This document shows positions 32,077 to 39,766 of a stretch of 64,000 nucleotides of DNA, one piece after another. Positions within the stretch are counted from its first letter, which is position 1. Every line of letters begins with the position of its first letter. The notes beneath the pieces are model-generated. The model ran no database searches and was not told the DNA's origin. It saw only the letters and a program-made list of their open reading frames with translations. Origin of the DNA: a virus; IMG/VR virus record IMGVR_UViG_3300036770_004813, positions 1 through 64,000 of that record, one strand, 5' to 3'. Both the position numbers and the translations under genes were made by a program.

Positions 32077-32742
32077 TTAGTTCATAATGGTCAGCACAGC
32101 AGCAGCCCTGGCACCCGCAAAGGCCCTGCCAGATATGATTTCATCAGGAACCCTTAGCGTAACGGCCTGACCTTGCTCTGAATGAAACTCAAGGGTTTTG
32201 CCAGCAGCTGAGGCCTTAGCAATTAGGAAGCCTGCCCAGTGCTCCCGATCTTCTCGATAAGGTGCCAGAAGGATTGCATCATCACAAGCGAAGCACAAGC
32301 GCTCTGGCGGCTTCTGCCCTCGGCCTTGCATCTCCAGATCAGCAAGCCATGGGCCATCCATCACAAAGGGTGGCAATAAATTGCGCTCTAGCAGTTCAAG
32401 CATTGCAGCACCCGCAGCGCTCGGCGGCTTGGGCTTCTCTGCTACATCTGCCCAGAAGGTAAAGTCGTAGAGGCTGAAGGGTTCAGGATTCTTGCTTGGA
32501 TCACGATTCGATTCAACTTGCAATAGGGCAAGCTGAGAGATGCCTAGCTCTTCCCTATGGAGCCTTTCCCGTTCCGCTTGGTAGCCCGCTTCAAGGGCAG
32601 CGAGGACGAAAGGGCCAGGGAGCTTGCCGAAGTTTTCCCTACTGAACTCTCTTGCGCCTGGCCAGAGCCTGCGACATTCCCAGAAGGCGCGGGGCCAATC
32701 TGGCCTGTCACAGTTGATTTCACCTCCTGCCGCAACTTTCCC
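32077..32742 (-). CDS. Frameshift extension of the tail assembly chaperone (GT-type)
   Basis: Translated only after a -1 shift at 32736-32742. The frame is open from there to 32077 and has natural sequence well before any start codon (FSRENFGKLPGPFVLAALEA, then ERERLHREELGISQLALL and NRDPSKNPEPFSLYDFTFW), the kind of sequence seen in T-type extensions. The fusion with 32544-33329 would have 417 residues. A further 90-residue C-terminal part (DLEMQGRGQKPPERLCFACD and on) is longer than I would expect. A short separate product from TTG 32523 is a less likely reading. Confidence 0.75.
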   Translation of the reverse strand, partial: GKVAAGGEINCDRPDWPRAFWECRRLWPGAREFSRENFGKLPGPFVLAALEAGYQAERERLHREELGISQLALLQVESNRDPSKNPEPFSLYDFTFWADVAEKPKPPSAAGAAMLELLERNLLPPFVMDGPWLADLEMQGRGQKPPERLCFACDDAILLAPYREDREHWAGFLIAKASAAGKTLEFHSEQGQAVTLRVPDEIISGRAFAGARAAAVLTIMN

Positions 32743-33329
32743 AGCGTTTCCTCTAGCTCTCTCACTTGCTCTTCTGGATCCTCTGGCTTCCCGCCCGATT
32801 CTTCATCTTGATAGAACTTGTAAATCTGACTGAACAATGGTGGTGGTAGCTTTTGTGTTTGCTCATCCGTCCAGCCTGGCCTAATGCGTTGCAGAATCAC
32901 AGTGGCGCCCCTGATTGGCACCCGGTCTGATGCTTCTTTTGCCTCCTCAAGGAATGGGCTGATCATTTCCCAGAAGTCAATCTGCAGCGCCTGCTCTTGC
33001 TCGTTCACGGTGATCGGTGCGCCCATCTGACGTGCCACAAGGCGACTAAGAAAGCCAAAGCACTGCGCAGGGTTCATAACTGTATGGGCATAAGCATTCT
33101 CATTTTCATTGGCACGCTTCTGCAGGGCTTTGCTTAATGCAACTGCTGCTTTTGATGTGACACGATAAAGCACGTTCGATGGATCTACCTGTCGGACCTT
33201 GTTCAGCTCATTAACCTCTAAGAATCCGTATTTTGGAATTGTAAAGCTACCACCGTTCCATTCTGCGGTGAAGATTGATTCTTCTGCCGCTTCTGGTAAC
33301 TGCTCCCAAGGGATAAGGTCAAGCGACAT
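32544..33329 (-). CDS. Tail assembly chaperone (G-type product)
   Basis: 261 aa in the zero frame. Globular helical part (MSLDLIPWEQLPEAAEESIF..., YAHTVMNPAQCFGFLSRLVA, RIRPGWTDEQTQKLPPPLFS), then a low-complexity Ser-rich tail after residue 198. That change in character marks where the ribosome shifts into the -1 frame. Gene order (neck genes, this pair, tail tube, tape measure) supports a lambda G/GT-type chaperone that coats the tape measure during tail assembly. Confidence 0.75.
   Translation of the reverse strand: MSLDLIPWEQLPEAAEESIFTAEWNGGSFTIPKYGFLEVNELNKVRQVDPSNVLYRVTSKAAVALSKALQKRANENENAYAHTVMNPAQCFGFLSRLVARQMGAPITVNEQEQALQIDFWEMISPFLEEAKEASDRVPIRGATVILQRIRPGWTDEQTQKLPPPLFSQIYKFYQDEESGGKPEDPEEQVRELEETLGKLRQEVKSTVTGQIGPAPSGNVAGSGQAQESSVGKTSASSLALSSSLPLKRATKRNGKGSIGKS
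32736..32742 (-). promoter_or_regulatory. Programmed -1 frameshift site G GGA AAG
   Basis: The zero frame reads CTG GGA AAG TTG, so the heptamer G-GGA-AAG is in the register needed for double slippage to GGG-AAA. This is the same heptamer used by lambda G/GT. Both frames are open here. Confidence 0.75.
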
Positions 33330-33361
33330 GTTCTAACCTGCCGTACCAAGATTGTGCTTCA

Positions 33362-33865
33362 TCATTTTATCTTATTCCACTCTCTGATGAATGCCCTATT
33401 GAAAGCGCCGTTGTAGTCATACTCTTCGATGTCAGAGATCTTCACAACACCTAGGACAGCCGAAGTCCATGGCCTAGCGGGAAGGTTTACCTTTGGCCGG
33501 TCCTTATCGCCCCATGGGTGGATATTGGCGCCATAGTGCACAGCCGTGGCATAACCGACAGACCATTTGAAGGTCGCTGTCAGGCCGTTTACGGTGAAGC
33601 TATTGGAGGCCCTTAAGGTGCCATTGTCCACGATGTTTCGAGGGCTGCCCACTTCTTTGCCCTTAGTTCGGGAGCCGTCACGGCGATAGGTTCCACCGCG
33701 ATAAGTGGTCCGTGGCCAATCCCAGACGGGAGCATTTATGGCCGCCTGAAACGCAGAATTCAATTCAGGAAAAACACTCCTCGCCGCTGCCTCTGCAGCC
33801 TGCGTCGTTCGACTGGTGAACCCAGTCGCTAGCTTAACGCCCGTGACTTTGACGCCTACTCTCAT
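33362..33865 (-). CDS. HK97 gp10-like neck protein
   Basis: 167 aa. IVDNGTLRASNSFTVNGLTA, WSVGYATAVHYGANIHPWG and PARPWTSAVLG are the usual marks of this head-tail joining family. Start codon follows GGCAGGAAG. 4-nt overlap with the gene before. Confidence 0.75.
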   Translation of the reverse strand: MRVGVKVTGVKLATGFTSRTTQAAEAAARSVFPELNSAFQAAINAPVWDWPRTTYRGGTYRRDGSRTKGKEVGSPRNIVDNGTLRASNSFTVNGLTATFKWSVGYATAVHYGANIHPWGDKDRPKVNLPARPWTSAVLGVVKISDIEEYDYNGAFNRAFIREWNKIK

Positions 33866-34332
33866 CTTCCTGCCGCAAAGGTGCCGGTAAATTCATCGCC
33901 GGCTTCAACCCTGACCAGCGCATCAATCCCGCCCACGGACGAGAGGGTGGCAATCGTCACATAGCCGCGCTCACCATCAGTCACCGCAGGCAGGGCAGAT
34001 AGATTGCCCATGAAGGCCTCTAACTTCTGCCCCCTCGGTAGACCCGTGGGCTTTAGCCCCGTGTCATCCCATGCCCAGGCTGCACCAGCATCTAGCCAGT
34101 TCCCACCAGAAGGAACCACGGCCCATCTGGTGACATTTCCCTCAATGCTCGCCGCGCCAATATCACGGCCTCCAGAAGATTGCTCCCCTGAAGGCCCGGA
34201 TAATTCCGCAAAGGCTTCAATCACCACCGCTTCAGTGTTAGGCCTGATGCCTTCCCTAAGAGAAGTGATCGAAGCCGTAGGGCGATGCCACAGCATCCGC
34301 AGGCTGGCAAAATCAGCAAAGGGTGTGGCCAT
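33862..34332 (-). CDS. Head-tail connector protein
   Basis: 156 aa, between connector genes and the gp10-like gene. Contains ITSLREGIRPNTEAVVIEAF and a beta-rich end (GIDALVRVEAGDEFTGTF). The motif GGGAAAACTAGGGC directly precedes its ATG. Confidence 0.6.
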   Translation of the reverse strand: MATPFADFASLRMLWHRPTASITSLREGIRPNTEAVVIEAFAELSGPSGEQSSGGRDIGAASIEGNVTRWAVVPSGGNWLDAGAAWAWDDTGLKPTGLPRGQKLEAFMGNLSALPAVTDGERGYVTIATLSSVGGIDALVRVEAGDEFTGTFAAGR

Positions 34333-34337
34333 GCCCT

Positions 34338-34346
34338 AGTTTTCCC
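34338..34346 (-). promoter_or_regulatory. Late start-associated motif GGGAAAACT
   Basis: Starts immediately after the stop of the glycosyltransferase gene and ends 5 nt before the ATG at 34332. Confidence 0.65.
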
Positions 34347-35471
34347 CTACCACGGCAGCAGTTGACTAGGTTCGCTAGCAATGATGCCCAGCTTGTCATC
34401 ACCCGGCATCATGTCGATTCCATCCTCATTGCGCTGCCTGAAGTATCCCCTGATCTGATCCCTTAGCCGTATCTTGTTTCCAGTCAACCTATACAGGCCC
34501 CGCGTATCACGGTAAATATCTGCATCGGGATTAAACTGATTCTCGATGAGGATCTTCCAGCGATCAACATAACGCCTGTTTACCTTTGACCCGTGCCAAT
34601 AGTGCAGGATGGTGCCATCAATAAAACCGATATTCTTTTTGATGTGCTCATCTGCCCTATGCTGCCAAGCTAAAACACGATTGCGGTAAGAGGGGTGCAT
34701 CTGACGATGGACGCTATCTTGCCCCTTCCCGATCAATGCCTTAGCCATGTGATGATCACCAGCTCCAAGGATTGCAAAATCCATGAAGCCTCCCACGGCA
34801 TCTAGCGCATCCCGCCTGGCAGCCCAGGCGTAACCCGTATGCCATTTGTTGACGATTGAAGCGGGCTTATCCTGTGTGCCGTAGTAAACATCAGTTGCCG
34901 GTGGCTCCTGCCCCTGCTGCCAGCTATAGACAAACCCATGATGGGCAGCGATGGGTTCATAGGTTGGCGAGAGGTCTAGCGCAATGCTGAACATCTGAAC
35001 AAAGTGATAATGCTGCAGCTTATGCAGGGTTTCACTTACCCAATCTGGCCGAGCAAAGATCAGGTCAGCATCAATCCAGGCAACATACTTCCAATCAGCG
35101 GGAAGATGCTGCAGGGCAATGTTAAGCAGGCATTCTTTTGTCCATATCTCTTGCAGGTGATCAACGCGAACCTTTATGTAATCCTGCTTTAGCCTATTGG
35201 CTGGCAGCTTCGCAGCAAGCGGCACTGGGGCGGGGCCATGGGAGGTGTAGGTCGGCTCTTCTGTGGGGATCGGGACAGGGACTGACCAATCGTCAGTAGC
35301 AGAGGTGCGCTCGCCAAAGCTACATTCCACTGTTAGCAAGATGGCGCCAGCATCGCGCACCATCTTCTGGAAATCTGTATAAAGTTTCCAGCGACGCTTA
35401 AAGCGTTGTGGGTTAAAAACTGGAGTGATCACATACAGCGGTTGCTGTACGTTATCCTTTGGATAGTGCAT
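34347..35471 (-). CDS. GT-A-fold glycosyltransferase-like protein
   Basis: 374 aa. PLYVITPVFNPQRFKRR opens a nucleotide-sugar fold; WIDADLIFARPDW (about residues 131-143) holds the DxD metal site; LGAGDHHMAKALIG and ILHYWHGSKVNRRYVDRW resemble later acceptor-side motifs. A clear Shine-Dalgarno (GGAGGTAA) precedes the ATG, unlike most late genes. It could glycosylate virion proteins, DNA or host surface sugars. A cargo gene between connector genes. Confidence 0.7.
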   Translation of the reverse strand: MHYPKDNVQQPLYVITPVFNPQRFKRRWKLYTDFQKMVRDAGAILLTVECSFGERTSATDDWSVPVPIPTEEPTYTSHGPAPVPLAAKLPANRLKQDYIKVRVDHLQEIWTKECLLNIALQHLPADWKYVAWIDADLIFARPDWVSETLHKLQHYHFVQMFSIALDLSPTYEPIAAHHGFVYSWQQGQEPPATDVYYGTQDKPASIVNKWHTGYAWAARRDALDAVGGFMDFAILGAGDHHMAKALIGKGQDSVHRQMHPSYRNRVLAWQHRADEHIKKNIGFIDGTILHYWHGSKVNRRYVDRWKILIENQFNPDADIYRDTRGLYRLTGNKIRLRDQIRGYFRQRNEDGIDMMPGDDKLGIIASEPSQLLPW

Positions 35472-35473
35472 GA

Positions 35474-35788
35474 TCAGTTACCTCCGTTGAGTGCTTCCCT
35501 GAAACGCTTACGCAGCTCTCCGCGCTTCACCTTGTTTCCGATCTGGGCAACATGCGGGTTCAGCATGAGATAACCATTGCTCAGCTTGACCGCAAACCCT
35601 AAAGATATGATCCTGCTCAGGTTCTCTTCTGAATACTGATCAGGGTCTAGCATTCCATTCTGATCAGCACGGCGAAGCATCCGAGCAAATGATGCTGCTT
35701 CCTCTGGGGTGATGCCACCAGATTTGATCTGATAGAGCAGTTCGCCGGATGCCCTTAGGGTTGGGTCCGCTGGGTGTTGTGAAGACAT
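35474..35788 (-). CDS. Small unknown head-region protein
   Basis: 104 aa. Helical with YQIKSGGITPEEAASFARML and LNPHVAQIGNKVKRGELRKR; a helical regulator or connector accessory is possible. No family recognised. Confidence 0.55.
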   Translation of the reverse strand: MSSQHPADPTLRASGELLYQIKSGGITPEEAASFARMLRRADQNGMLDPDQYSEENLSRIISLGFAVKLSNGYLMLNPHVAQIGNKVKRGELRKRFREALNGGN

Positions 35789-35842
35789 GATGCAACGGCT
35801 TTTGGTGGAGGAGTGCCGCCAGGTTCAGCTTATCCAACCTGC

Positions 35843-36355
35843 TTAGCTTCTGATCAGCATTCCACTACTTCCAGCCGACACCCTAGGCCGTGGTTGAACA
35901 TTAAGAGCGGATGCAATCCTTGCTACCAAAAGGTTAATGCGCTCATCACGTTGCCCCTGTGCGCTGGCCCTGGCGCCAGTGCCGAATCTATAGCGGGCCT
36001 TAAGTAGGCTTGTGTCCCATGTCAACTTGCCCGCCTGGCTGAGCTGCTGCGCCCGTGTTGGCGTGGTGCCGGGTATCGGCCCTTCATACTCTTCTGCATT
36101 GCCAAGGTGCGCCGTGCCATCGCTCACCGCGTCAGCCTGGGTTTCCTCTAGCTCCTCGATTTCATCTACCCAACCCTGAACCTGCGTCACGGTGGCAGGA
36201 GAATTTTTGGCGACAGCATTGAGCTGCTGTATCAATTCAGTCAGGCTGCCATCGCTCGCGGGCCAGTTGACATACGTTCGGATCAACGCAAGATCATTGA
36301 CAGTGGCAGAGCTGCTATTGGGCCGCCAGAGGGGATCTACGGTGGGGAGGGTCAT
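35843..36355 (-). CDS. Head completion / connector-like protein
   Basis: 170 aa, helical, with SSSATVNDLALIRTYVNWPA, SLTELIQQLNAVAKNSPATV and DTSLLKARYRFGTGARASAQ. Similar small proteins lie between the head morphogenesis gene and neck genes in siphoviruses. ATGA overlap with the upstream gene. Motif variant GGGAAAGCT lies 26 nt upstream. Confidence 0.5.
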   Translation of the reverse strand: MTLPTVDPLWRPNSSSATVNDLALIRTYVNWPASDGSLTELIQQLNAVAKNSPATVTQVQGWVDEIEELEETQADAVSDGTAHLGNAEEYEGPIPGTTPTRAQQLSQAGKLTWDTSLLKARYRFGTGARASAQGQRDERINLLVARIASALNVQPRPRVSAGSSGMLIRS

Positions 36356-36603
36356 TCTGTAGCGGCGCTATCCTCTCCTTTAGCTTTCCCGCGTTTTACC
36401 CTTTCCCCATGAAGGCTCCCGAACCAAAAGCGATCCTGAGGTGACATGCTGCGAATCAGTAGCCTCAGGATGTCTTGCCCTTCATGTTCATCCGCAATCT
36501 CTGTTAAGACTTTGATACCTTGCCTTGCGCCCTCCTCATCCCGCAGGAGCACACAGACCGATAGGCCTTGAAACAATCGAAGGGAGGGCACGCGGGAATC
36601 CAT
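36352..36603 (-). CDS. Small unknown protein
   Basis: 83 aa, coupled by ATGA overlap to the connector gene. Contains LSVCVLLRDEEGARQGIKVL and ILRLLIRSMSPQDRFWFGSL, then a charged tail. First gene of this minus segment after a plus-strand island. Confidence 0.55.
   Translation of the reverse strand: MDSRVPSLRLFQGLSVCVLLRDEEGARQGIKVLTEIADEHEGQDILRLLIRSMSPQDRFWFGSLHGERVKRGKAKGEDSAATE
36382..36390 (-). promoter_or_regulatory. Variant late motif GGGAAAGCT
   Basis: One mismatch to GGGAAAACT; followed by AAAGGAGAGG (a Shine-Dalgarno-like run) before the ATG at 36355. Confidence 0.45.
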
Positions 36604-36660
36604 ACAGGGATTCTATCGGCTCTCCTAATCTGTATGCTATGTCAGCGCTTTCTACCAAGC

Positions 36661-36819
36661 ATGCAGCAGCACGATCCCAATTACAGCCGTCGGTATGACT
36701 ATTTACAATCTCTTCGCCTGGAAATCGCCTTGCGCAATCCGGCTGCCTTGACCTACATCCCGCGTGAGGCGTTGCCAGGCCGCACGTTGGGCGGCGGTCA
36801 CGGAATGATGACGGATTAA
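36661..36819 (+). CDS. Small plus-strand protein
   Basis: 52 aa: MQQHDPNYSRRYDYLQSLRL, ending REALPGRTLGGGHGMMTD. Divergent from the preceding minus gene, with possible -10 TATGCT in the gap, and followed by its own terminator. Function unknown. Confidence 0.5.
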   Translation: MQQHDPNYSRRYDYLQSLRLEIALRNPAALTYIPREALPGRTLGGGHGMMTD

Positions 36820-36842
36820 CCAGGTCATTTGCTCAGGCTTTA

Positions 36843-36868
36843 CCCCTTCCCTTGGGGAGGGGTTTTTT
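36843..36868 (+). terminator. Terminator
   Basis: CCCCTTCCC/GGGGAGGGG stem with one mismatch (36843-36851 with 36854-36862) and TTTTTT. Confidence 0.8.
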
Positions 36869-36955
36869 ATGCGATGAGACCCAATGCCCCTGTCCGGCTT
36901 TGCATCAATTTGTAAACTGTCCAGTTCTGGGATGGATGAGCGCAACGGCAGGCGC

Positions 36956-36998
36956 TACTATTTGGATATGGAGGCAAGACCTTCAACCCACCCAGCGA
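36956..36998 (+). promoter_or_regulatory. Promoter -10 and hairpin leader with CACCCAGCGA
   Basis: TACTAT (36956-36961), hairpin GGAGG/CCTTC (36970-36974 with 36980-36984, one G-U pair), CACCCAGCGA at 36989-36998, then 4 nt to the ATG at 37003. The stretch GCGCAACGGCAGGCGCTAC before the -10 is shared with three other islands. Confidence 0.65.
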
Positions 36999-37002
36999 TC
37001 CC

Positions 37003-37395
37003 ATGAAAGCCCTCTACATCACTGACGAGATTGACACCTGCGACTGTTGCGGTCGCACTGATCTGAAGGCCACAGTCGCCATGCAGCTCAGTGACGGTGG
37101 CATCCTTCACTACGGACGCACTTGCGCTGCTCGCAATAGTGGTAAGGATCAACGCCAGATCAAACAAGAAATTGCCGACAACAAGCAAGCTCGGATTGAT
37201 GCCGCCTTTGATGAGCTTCGGGAAACTCCAGCGATGCAGGCTTGGTACGGCAAGCGCATTGAGCTTTATGCCAAGTACAAAGGTCGCCTCAGCAGCGCTG
37301 AATGGGCACGGATGATTGCGCCCGAAGCAGACGCAGTTGAGCAGGTCAAACAACAAATTGCTCAAAAGCACGGAATTTCAGCCTGCTGCCTCTGA
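37003..37395 (+). CDS. Zinc-ribbon-like accessory protein
   Basis: 130 aa. CDCCGRTDLKATVAMQL (Cys13, 15, 16) and GRTCAARNSG (Cys about 43) look like a small metal-binding domain near the N-terminus. A helical part rich in Lys/Gln/Ala follows and ends CC. Proteins with this CDxCGR start are frequent in cyanophage and picocyanobacterial accessory regions; role unknown. Confidence 0.65.
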   Translation: MKALYITDEIDTCDCCGRTDLKATVAMQLSDGGILHYGRTCAARNSGKDQRQIKQEIADNKQARIDAAFDELRETPAMQAWYGKRIELYAKYKGRLSSAEWARMIAPEADAVEQVKQQIAQKHGISACCL

Positions 37396-37428
37396 CCCCC
37401 GCCCCACCGGCCACACGCCACCCGCACC

Positions 37429-37608
37429 ATGGAACACAACACCGCTACAGACGCAGCCGCACTGCTGGCCGAAATCGACACCGCGATGGCGGCATATACC
37501 GCCTCGATTGATCGGGGCCTGGCACTGGCCGCAGAGATGCGCCAGATGGCCAACACCATCGACAGCGGCATGGCCGATGCGCGGGCTGAGTTTGATGAGT
37601 GGTGGTGA
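37429..37608 (+). CDS. Small helical protein
   Basis: 59 aa (MEHNTATDAAALLAEIDTAM..., ending ARAEFDEWW). Two amphipathic helices, Ala/Met-rich. In line with the island's other short genes. Confidence 0.5.
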   Translation: MEHNTATDAAALLAEIDTAMAAYTASIDRGLALAAEMRQMANTIDSGMADARAEFDEWW

Positions 37609-37610
37609 GC

Positions 37611-37937
37611 ATGAATCACCCACGCATCCCCACCTTTAACCATCTTCCACAGCCTCCGATTGATTGTGAACACCTCTTCGCGGTCTGGCCACCCTTAGTT
37701 TTGCCAGATGGCCTAACTGCTGATCACGTTGTTGCCGGCATCCCTATGGAGTCATGGATGGGCCCCGACTACGGCATCCAAGTCTTTGCGTCTGACGCCT
37801 ACGGTCGAGTGATCGACTGGCTGCCCGTCTGGGACACGCATGACGGCATTGATTTATCACCAGTTGACTGGCCCGCTAACTGGGTTGACGTGGTGTGCGG
37901 TGCTTTCCAAGTACTGCTGCCGAAATCCGATGCCTGA
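37611..37937 (+). CDS. Unknown accessory protein
   Basis: 108 aa from the ATG 2 nt after the preceding stop. Trp/Pro/Asp-rich (DYGIQVFASDAYGRVIDWLP, PVDWPANWVDVVCGAFQVLL), a compact alpha/beta look. Family not recognised. Confidence 0.55.
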   Translation: MNHPRIPTFNHLPQPPIDCEHLFAVWPPLVLPDGLTADHVVAGIPMESWMGPDYGIQVFASDAYGRVIDWLPVWDTHDGIDLSPVDWPANWVDVVCGAFQVLLPKSDA

Positions 37938-37993
37938 CCCCCACGGCCCGCCGGGAGCCTATCCCGGCAATCCATCCCACTGCACCACACGCC

Positions 37994-38245
37994 ATGACCG
38001 ATCCTTTTCTCTCCAATGTCACCCCGCTTGTCCAGTTTGGTGAGCAATCAATGCAATTTCCGCCACACCCTTTGCCGCCAGATCAAATTACGCTTCCTGT
38101 TGTTCAGGCTATCAAGGCTTCCATACCTTCCGGTCTAAAGCCCGGATGGCATACAGCAACAATCACTTTCAAGCTAAACGAAGAGGGAGGCCTAACGCAA
38201 ATTGATGAGTACAAAGTTTCCAGCTTTGGTAATGACAAGCCATGA
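37994..38245 (+). CDS. Unknown small accessory protein
   Basis: 83 aa. GWHTATITFKLNEEGGLTQI near the C-terminus suggests a beta hairpin. Its leader begins TGACCCCCAC and holds a CGGGA/TCCCG dyad; the same TGACCCCC phrase precedes the gene at 37429. Confidence 0.5.
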   Translation: MTDPFLSNVTPLVQFGEQSMQFPPHPLPPDQITLPVVQAIKASIPSGLKPGWHTATITFKLNEEGGLTQIDEYKVSSFGNDKP

Positions 38246-38406
38246 TCCACCCCTACGAAATCCACCTGCAAGCCCCCTCCGGCCAGCGCCGCACCCTGCA
38301 CCTGCAGGCCCAGTCCCCAACCCATGCCATGGCGTCAGCAATCGAGCTGGCAGGCCTCGGTCCCAAGGCAACGGTGATCCGCTGTTATCGCCTAGGGGAC
38401 TGGTGA
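38242..38406 (+). CDS. Unknown small protein
   Basis: 54 aa, ATGA-coupled. MIHPYEIHLQAPSGQRRTLH and THAMASAIELAGLGPKATVI predict a small beta-beta-alpha-beta fold. Very common style in picocyanobacterial accessory genes. Confidence 0.55.
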   Translation: MIHPYEIHLQAPSGQRRTLHLQAQSPTHAMASAIELAGLGPKATVIRCYRLGDW

Positions 38407-38705
38407 GCGATCCCACCAACGCCGAACGCTCCCGCCGCTGGCGTGCCAGGAAGGCCGGAAAGATCCCACCAGCAGAGCGGTTGATCTGCTCAGCCTGCGG
38501 CAAGGGTCGCAGCGGACGCTATGGGGAAATCTGCCGCCGTTGCTGGGAGAGGGTCACGCCAGAAGGGAGGGCAGCAAAGGCTAAGAGGGTGGCGAAGACT
38601 AGGGGAAAACATGCCGACGCCGCCGATCCCTTTGCTCTTCTATCGGAAGCAGAGGCGAGAGCGCAAATCAAAGCAAACGCAAAAAAATGGCGTGACAGAT
38701 TGTGA
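38403..38705 (+). CDS. Zinc-finger-like basic protein
   Basis: 100 aa from GTG 38403 (GTGA overlap). Basic start (TNAERSRRWRARKAGKIPPA), then a four-cysteine knuckle (CSACG ... CRRC, about residues 30-48) and a Lys/Ala-rich helix. It probably binds nucleic acid. Confidence 0.6.
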   Translation: MSDPTNAERSRRWRARKAGKIPPAERLICSACGKGRSGRYGEICRRCWERVTPEGRAAKAKRVAKTRGKHADAADPFALLSEAEARAQIKANAKKWRDRL

Positions 38706-38745
38706 ACAGGCCCGCCGGATGCACGGCAACCGCAACGGTAGGCGC

Positions 38746-38788
38746 TACATTATGTGCATCGGAGGGGAGGCCCTCCACCACCCACGAC
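38746..38788 (+). promoter_or_regulatory. Promoter -10 and hairpin leader (variant motif)
   Basis: TACATT (38746-38751), perfect hairpin GGAGGG/CCCTCC (38761-38766 with 38771-38776), then CACCCACGA, a shortened form of CACCCAGCGA, shortly before the ATG at 38794. Confidence 0.55.
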
Positions 38789-38793
38789 AGACA

Positions 38794-38994
38794 ATGACCC
38801 TTCCTCTCCTGGCAATGCTTCCCTCCAGCCCCACCAACATGGCGGTGCGCTGCCAGTGGCATTGCATCGCTTTAGTTGGGTCCGACATGGAGGGTTACAG
38901 GCACTGGGACGGCAATTTGGTCCGCTGGATGGCCCATCCTCAATTTGATATGGCGGAGTTCAACCGCCTCTGTCGGCACTACAAGCTCGACTGA
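38794..38994 (+). CDS. Unknown accessory protein
   Basis: 66 aa from the ATG after the hairpin leader: MTLPLLAMLPSSPTNMAVRC, then QWHCIALVGSDMEGYRHWDG. Aromatic and His-rich; it has its own leader and terminator. Function unknown. Confidence 0.55.
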   Translation: MTLPLLAMLPSSPTNMAVRCQWHCIALVGSDMEGYRHWDGNLVRWMAHPQFDMAEFNRLCRHYKLD

Positions 38995-39005
38995 GCATCA
39001 CCACC

Positions 39006-39029
39006 GCCCCGGCCACCCGGGGCTTTTTT
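39006..39029 (+). terminator. Terminator of the 37-39 kb island
   Basis: GCCCCGG/CCGGGGC stem (39006-39012 with 39017-39023) and TTTTTT. Bases 39030-39185 hold nothing I can support. Confidence 0.85.
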
Positions 39030-39185
39030 CATGCCCTACTCTCAGCAAGCCCGGTCGGCCCATCATCCGCAAGGGGGGCGCGGTGGTTGCTTTCGTTGGG
39101 GGCAGCCTGAAACCGTACCGAAGGCCGGGTTAAACTAACCCCAACACCCTCCAAGCCTCTCAGCGATGCTCAAACAGGAGGGTCA

Positions 39186-39314
39186 CTATTTAGCAGGCTT
39201 TTTTGCCATCTTCTTTCCAGCCTTGGCAGGAGCCTTAGCCCCACCCTTGGCGGGCTTCATCAGGAAGGCGGGGAGCTTGCCCTTTTTGTCGCCTTTGCCT
39301 TTTTCGTAGGACAT
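39186..39314 (-). CDS. Small Lys/Ala/Gly-rich basic protein
   Basis: 42 aa: MSYEKGKGDKKGKLPAFLMK then PAKGGAKAPAKAGKKMAKKP and AK. Eighteen or so basic residues and no acidic ones after position 9, like an H1-type tail. GGGAAAACT lies 24 nt before its ATG, which favours this strand over an antisense hydrophobic reading. Likely a DNA-binding or head-internal peptide among head genes. Confidence 0.6.
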   Translation of the reverse strand: MSYEKGKGDKKGKLPAFLMKPAKGGAKAPAKAGKKMAKKPAK

Positions 39315-39338
39315 GCCCGTTTGGTGAGGTTCTGGTTT

Positions 39339-39347
39339 AGTTTTCCC
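39339..39347 (-). promoter_or_regulatory. Late start-associated motif GGGAAAACT
   Basis: 24 nt before the ATG of the small basic protein gene. Confidence 0.7.
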
Positions 39348-39389
39348 TGTCCGGCGGTGGTGACGACTTATTAACGCTCTTGCGCTGCC

Positions 39390-39456
39390 TTGCCAGGCGC
39401 AACGCTAGGCGCTACAATGAAAGGACAGCAGGGGGAACTCTGCTCACACCCAGCGA
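39390..39456 (+). promoter_or_regulatory. Sigma-70-type promoter and hairpin leader with CACCCAGCGA
   Basis: TTGCCA (39390-39395), 17-nt spacer, TACAAT (39413-39418); hairpin AGCAGGG/CTCTGCT (39427-39433 with 39438-39444, GGAA loop); CACCCAGCGA at 39447-39456; ATG 6 nt later at 39463. Transcription should start about at the hairpin base. Confidence 0.75.
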
Positions 39457-39462
39457 CTTCAA

Positions 39463-39723
39463 ATGACCGTCATGACTACCACGCTTCCCGAAACGCTGCT
39501 TGATATGGGCCCTTGGGGCGTCTGCATTTTTGCGACTCCTCAAGCTGCCACCGCAATGGCAGCCGAACTTGGATGGGATACTGGCGAGTTGGATCGCCTG
39601 CATTTAAATCCATCTGGTGATGCCTACTTGTTCCATGAAACTCAGGGAGGTCGCACTCATACTCAGGTGATTCGTGTCAAACCTGGAACCGCCGATGGCG
39701 AATTTATCGCCAGTGACGACTAA
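39463..39723 (+). CDS. Unknown accessory protein
   Basis: 86 aa (ATG 39463; MTTT at 39472 possible). DMGPWGVCIFATPQAATAMA and HLNPSGDAYLFHETQGGRTH suggest a small alpha/beta fold. Monocistronic, with a strong promoter, hairpin leader and terminator, sitting inside the opposite-strand head operon. Confidence 0.6.
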   Translation: MTVMTTTLPETLLDMGPWGVCIFATPQAATAMAAELGWDTGELDRLHLNPSGDAYLFHETQGGRTHTQVIRVKPGTADGEFIASDD

Positions 39724-39740
39724 ACACGCTAGTGTTGAAT

Positions 39741-39766
39741 TTCCCCGCAAAGGCGGGGAAGACTTT
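39741..39766 (+). terminator. Terminator-like hairpin
   Basis: TTCCCCGC/GCGGGGAA stem (39741-39748 with 39753-39760), followed by GACTTTTCC. Confidence 0.65.

Noticed and set aside
32631-32639. GGGAAAACT inside the tail chaperone as the frameshift site
   Set aside because: Register is wrong: the zero frame reads GGG AAA ACT, so a -1 slip gives poor pairing. The G GGA AAG at 32736 fits properly. No gene start follows it, so I also left it out of the motif count.
39165-39308. Plus-strand hydrophobic ORF of 47 codons
   Set aside because: It is the antisense of the Lys/Ala-rich gene, which has the late motif at the usual distance; no plus-strand leader element lies before it.
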